From positions 1 to 52,648 of the forward strand of contig NZ_NFLF01000022.1 in the NCBI RefSeq assembly GCF_002160765.1: DNA of 52,648 nucleotides, given 5' to 3'. The stretch's first letter is position 1, and each line of letters begins with the position of its first letter. A model generated the notes under the pieces. The model saw only the letters and a program-made list of their open reading frames with translations. It was not told where the DNA came from and did no database searches. This document shows positions 49,568 to 52,648 of this stretch, piece by piece. Origin of the DNA: Lachnoclostridium sp. An138. GTDB taxonomy: Bacteria; Bacillota; Clostridia; Lachnospirales; Lachnospiraceae. The translations under genes were made by a program, and so were the position numbers.

Positions 49568-51028
49568 ATGACGAATGAAGAACTGGTAAAGGTTATTCTT
49601 GATAAGGTTGGCGGGAGAGATAACGTTCTTGCTGCCACGAACTGTATGACACGTCTCCGCATCGATGTAAAAGACGATGCAAAGATTGACGAAGAGGGAT
49701 TAAAGGGTACCGAAGGCGTCATGGGTGTGGTACATGACAAGGTCGGCTATGTGGAAGTCGTAGTAGGACCCGGAAAATGCAGAAAGTGCGCGGATATCTG
49801 CGCGTCGATGGACATTCCGGCCGCGGCCGGCGTACAGGCTTCCGAAGGAATGTCTGTGCAGAACGACTGGAAGGCAAATAAAGAGGCCGTAAAGGCAGGA
49901 CAGAAGCAGAGCAAGGTAAAGGCAATGCTGAAGACCTTTGGTGAAATCTTTATTCCGCTGCTTCCGGGCGTAATTGCCGCCGGACTCTGCTCCGGTCTTG
50001 CCACTCTGCTTACACAGGTGGTTCCGGGCTATGCGGAAAGCTCCGTATGGAATCTGATTTACAACCTGCTGACGATGATCAATCAGGCCTTCCTGACCTA
50101 TCTGACGGCCTGGGCAGGCTACCGAGCAGCAGAGAAGTTCGGTGCGACTCCCATCCTCGGCGGTATGCTGGGTATGATTACCACCCTGGGCGGCATTGAC
50201 AATATCGCAATGATTCTTGGCCTCTATGACGAAGCGAACCCGCTGAACGCGATTCTGCGCAGCGGCCGCGGCGGTGTTCTGGCAGCAGTTATCGGCGTAT
50301 GGTGCCTGGCAAAGGTAGAGAAGTGGATCCGCAAGCGTATGCCGGATGCACTGGATATCATGTTTACTCCGATCCTGACTCTGATTGTGGTACTGATTCC
50401 GTACATACTCGTTATCATGCCGGCAACCGGTTATATTTCCACCGGACTTTGCTGGATCGTGGAGCAGGTGTGCATGAGCGATGTGCTCGTGGTACGTATT
50501 ATCGCAGGATATCTGTCAGCTCTGCTGTTCCTTCCGATGGTTGCAATGGGAATGCACCACGGACTGGTAGCCCTGTATACGGTACAGCTTGAAACTCTGG
50601 GCTTCGTAACCCTTTATCCGGCACTGGCCATGGCTGGAGCAGGACAGGTAGGCGCGGCGATCGCTATCTATCTGAAGGCAAAGAAAGTAAAGAATACAAG
50701 AATCCAGTCTGTTATCCGCGGAGCGCTTCCGGCAGGTGTGCTTGGTGTAGGAGAGCCTCTGATTTACGGCGTAACGCTTCCCATGGGCAAGCCCTTTATT
50801 ACGGCAGGTCTTGGAGCAGGCTTCGGCGGCGCCTTTGTAATGGCCACGCAGGTAGCTTCTACTACATGGGGACCCTCCGGCCTTCTGGCTCTGTTTGTAA
50901 TGACAGGCGGACCGGGCGGAGCGGCCATGTCTGTAGGCTGCTATGCAATCGGTCTTGCAATCAGCTATGTGATGGGCTTTGTGATAACAAATCTTATGAT
51001 TAAGCCGGAAGAGGTAGAGAATATCTGA
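49568..51028 (+). CDS. murP: PTS EIIBC for N-acetylmuramic acid (MurP-like)
   Basis: A 486-residue permease. An N-terminal EIIB domain (residues 1-85) has the phosphocysteine C26 in AATNCMTRLR, and the glucose-superfamily EIIC (about 115-480) contains GVWCLAKVE, MGMHHGLVALY and LGVGEPLIYGV. It has no EIIA domain; a separate one is encoded two genes later. It imports MurNAc or a MurNAc-containing disaccharide as the 6-phosphate. ATG 49568 is spaced 8 bases from AGGAGGT, which also forms the murQ end. Confidence 0.9.
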   Translation: MTNEELVKVILDKVGGRDNVLAATNCMTRLRIDVKDDAKIDEEGLKGTEGVMGVVHDKVGYVEVVVGPGKCRKCADICASMDIPAAAGVQASEGMSVQNDWKANKEAVKAGQKQSKVKAMLKTFGEIFIPLLPGVIAAGLCSGLATLLTQVVPGYAESSVWNLIYNLLTMINQAFLTYLTAWAGYRAAEKFGATPILGGMLGMITTLGGIDNIAMILGLYDEANPLNAILRSGRGGVLAAVIGVWCLAKVEKWIRKRMPDALDIMFTPILTLIVVLIPYILVIMPATGYISTGLCWIVEQVCMSDVLVVRIIAGYLSALLFLPMVAMGMHHGLVALYTVQLETLGFVTLYPALAMAGAGQVGAAIAIYLKAKKVKNTRIQSVIRGALPAGVLGVGEPLIYGVTLPMGKPFITAGLGAGFGGAFVMATQVASTTWGPSGLLALFVMTGGPGGAAMSVGCYAIGLAISYVMGFVITNLMIKPEEVENI

Positions 51029-51029
51029 T

Positions 51030-52079
51030 ATGTTTGGAGCTTCGGTTTATCTTTCCGGGTTTGACGGGCAGCAGCCCCTGTGGGACGAAGCGGATATTTA
51101 TTTTACTTCCCTTCACATCGCGGAAGAATTTTCTGAGACTTATGGGGAACGCGCGAAGGCTTTGCTGAATACCCTGCGGGAAAGTGGGAAAAAAATTATA
51201 GTGGATATTTCTCCCAGAGGCGTAAAGATGCTGGGGTACAGCAGCCTGCGCCAGTTCGCGGAGGAGACGGGAGCTGACGTGGTACGCTGCGACTACGGAT
51301 TTTCCGAGAAGGAGATGGAGGAGGCGGCAGGGAGCGCAGTTCTGTGCTTCAACGCTTCCTCCGGAAGCTTCGAACTGGCCGGAAAACTGAAAGCAAAAGG
51401 ACTGGAAGTCTGTGCCATTCATAACTTTTATCCGCGGCCGGAGACGGGGCTGGATGAGGAATATTTCGAAAACAGAAATAAAATTCTGCGGGAGCTGGGA
51501 ATCAGGACAGCGGCCTTCCTCTCGGGAGACGGGCTTCGCAGAGGTCCTCTGGAAGAGGGGCTTCCCACACTGGAGTGCCACAGGAATCTTCCGCCTTATG
51601 TGCAGTACCTGCAGCTAAAGGAAAAGTATGGAATGGATCTTGTCCTGGCGGGGGACCCGGGTGTGTCAAAAGCGCAGCGGAAGCTGATTTCCGAAACCGA
51701 AAAGGATGGGGTGATCAGGATTCCTGCCTGCCTTGACGGGCGTTACCGGGAGCTGTATGACAGGACGTGGACGATCCGGGAGGACAGTCCGCGCTGGACT
51801 GCCAGACTGGAGGAGAGCCGTGGATACGCTTCCCAGGGAAGAAAGCTTCCGGCGGAAAACTGCCTGGAACGGACGCCTGGTTCCATTACCGTGGACAATG
51901 AAAAGTATCTGCGTTATTCCGGTGAGATACAGGTGGTGAAGGAAACGCTTCCGGCCTGTGACAGAGTGAATGTGATCGGCGCGGTGGATGAAGCCTATAC
52001 GGGGCTTCTGGAGCTTCTCAGAGGAGGGAAAAAGCTGCGCTTTGTGGAAAAGGAGAAACTGGTATGTTCGGATTTTTGA
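51030..52079 (+). CDS. mupG: MupG-family 6-phospho-N-acetylmuramidase (DUF871)
   Basis: A 349-residue TIM-barrel protein of the DUF871/MupG family. GASVYLSGFDGQ, DISPRGVKMLGY, HNFYPRPETGLDEEYF, TLECHRN and LAGDPGVSKAQ are its hallmarks. In Staphylococcus aureus MupG cleaves MurNAc 6-phosphate-GlcNAc, the PTS product of a wall disaccharide. Its presence here with murQ and an EIIBC points to recovery of MurNAc-GlcNAc. It begins one base after the permease stop and overlaps the EIIA gene by 16 bases. Confidence 0.92.
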   Translation: MFGASVYLSGFDGQQPLWDEADIYFTSLHIAEEFSETYGERAKALLNTLRESGKKIIVDISPRGVKMLGYSSLRQFAEETGADVVRCDYGFSEKEMEEAAGSAVLCFNASSGSFELAGKLKAKGLEVCAIHNFYPRPETGLDEEYFENRNKILRELGIRTAAFLSGDGLRRGPLEEGLPTLECHRNLPPYVQYLQLKEKYGMDLVLAGDPGVSKAQRKLISETEKDGVIRIPACLDGRYRELYDRTWTIREDSPRWTARLEESRGYASQGRKLPAENCLERTPGSITVDNEKYLRYSGEIQVVKETLPACDRVNVIGAVDEAYTGLLELLRGGKKLRFVEKEKLVCSDF

Positions 52080-52561
52080 AAAAGAATGACAAAGCGGAGA
52101 AGGCAGCGGCCGTTGAAACGGGCGAAGTGATTGGAGCGCCCATAAAGGGAACGGCGGTTCCAAGCTCTGAAATCAGCGATCCCACCTTCCGTGAGGAAAT
52201 GCTTGGAAAAGGCATGGCCATCCGGCCGGCAGAAGGAAAAGTATATGCGCCCGCAGACGGCAGGATCGAGGTTATGATTGAATCCATGCATGCAGTCAGC
52301 ATGGTGTCTGACGGCGGGGCAGAGATTCTGATCCATATTGGCCTTGATACGGTAGCTCTGAAAGGAAAGCATTTTACCGGCCATGTAAAAGAGGGCGACC
52401 GGGTGAAAAAAGGAGATCTGCTTCTGGAGTTCGACCAGAAAACCATTGAAGCTGCGGGGTACGATATGATTTCGCCGGTCATTATCTGCAACAGCGATGA
52501 TTACCGGGAAATTACGCGTTATACCGGACAGCATTCTGGTGATATGTCAAGAACTTTTTGA
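52064..52561 (+). CDS. PTS glucose-family EIIA
   Basis: A 165-residue single-domain EIIA (Crr-like). The phosphorylated histidine is H91 in ILIHIGLDTVALKG, assisted by H76 in SMHAVSM; the IIAGlc of E. coli uses H90 and H75. PADGRIEVM and VKKGDLLLEFD complete the domain. It supplies phosphate to the EIIBC of this operon, which lacks its own EIIA, and may serve other permeases too. Ribosome site GGAGAA lies inside mupG. Confidence 0.94.
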   Translation: MFGFLKKNDKAEKAAAVETGEVIGAPIKGTAVPSSEISDPTFREEMLGKGMAIRPAEGKVYAPADGRIEVMIESMHAVSMVSDGGAEILIHIGLDTVALKGKHFTGHVKEGDRVKKGDLLLEFDQKTIEAAGYDMISPVIICNSDDYREITRYTGQHSGDMSRTF

Positions 52562-52628
52562 AGATGATTTTGATGTGTTTTTCAGAAAAAAGGGTAACTT
52601 TAATAGACCTTCGGTATGTATTTCAAAA

Positions 52629-52648
52629 AACCGAATGTCAGTTCGGTT
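52629..52648 (+). terminator. Terminator hairpin at window end
   Basis: AACCGAA (52629-52635) pairs with TTCGGTT (52642-52648). The window ends here, so a T-tract cannot be seen. It lies about 70 bases after the EIIA stop, so the operon probably ends here. Confidence 0.65.

Overview
The window looks like a chromosomal segment from a spore-forming, Gram-positive anaerobe of the Clostridia, most likely Lachnospiraceae. The reasons are a sortase-anchored (LPKTG) surface protein, a one-piece pyruvate:ferredoxin oxidoreductase, a mother-cell sigma factor (SigK), CodY, mannose-family PTS genes, many TTG/GTG starts with strong AGGAGG ribosome sites, and two conserved Firmicutes gene orders (ireB-ruvX-DUF1292-fur-rnj-mltG-trmR-trhP and comM-dprA-topA-codY). 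Genus cannot be decided from the sequence. I see no rRNA, tRNA, CRISPR array, insertion sequence or prophage.

Layout. 1-2.1 kb: 3' part of a repetitive LPXTG surface protein. 2.26-3.25 kb: a small XRE regulator, then a ~320-base block of nested inverted repeats with no gene. 3.25-6.8 kb: nifJ (PFOR) with its own extended -10 promoter and a structured leader. 7.1-9.4 kb: DeoR regulator and rhamnulokinase. 9.7-17.1 kb: a nine-gene catabolic operon: KDPG-aldolase-like enzyme, mannose-family PTS (EIIC, EIID, EIIB, EIIA), D-2-hydroxyacid dehydrogenase, HAD phosphatase/mutase, a membrane protein resembling a metal-site-less M28 peptidase, and 6-phosphogluconate dehydrogenase. Its putative promoter has a ten-G tract between the -35 and -10. 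17.4-18.4 kb: azlCD. 18.8-23.1 kb: carAB. 23.2-30 kb: NAD(P)HX repair enzyme, AEC transporter, prmA, rsmE, cysteine desulfurase and thiI. 30.3-32.4 kb: lipoprotein, ECF sigma factor and anti-sigma-like protein. 32.6-35 kb: GNAT acetyltransferase, a reverse-strand HPr-like protein without the phosphorylatable histidine, and mtaB.

35-41.3 kb is a compact housekeeping operon (ireB, ruvX, DUF1292, fur family, RNase J, short MltG-like protein, trmR, U32/trhP). It ends in a hairpin that also contains the apparent promoter and the ribosome site of sigK. 41.6-47.5 kb is comM-dprA-topA-codY, with a near-consensus CodY box ahead of codY. 47.6-52.6 kb is a cell-wall recycling locus: a reverse-strand MurR/RpiR regulator diverges from murQ, a MurP-like EIIBC, mupG and a glucose-family EIIA.

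The genes suggest a fermenter taking up sugars and cell-wall muropeptide sugars through the PTS and feeding pyruvate to PFOR. The least explained parts are the nine-gene PTS operon with its G-tract promoter, the palindrome-rich block before nifJ, and the hairpin-embedded sigK promoter. All functional names come from reading motifs; no database search was run.
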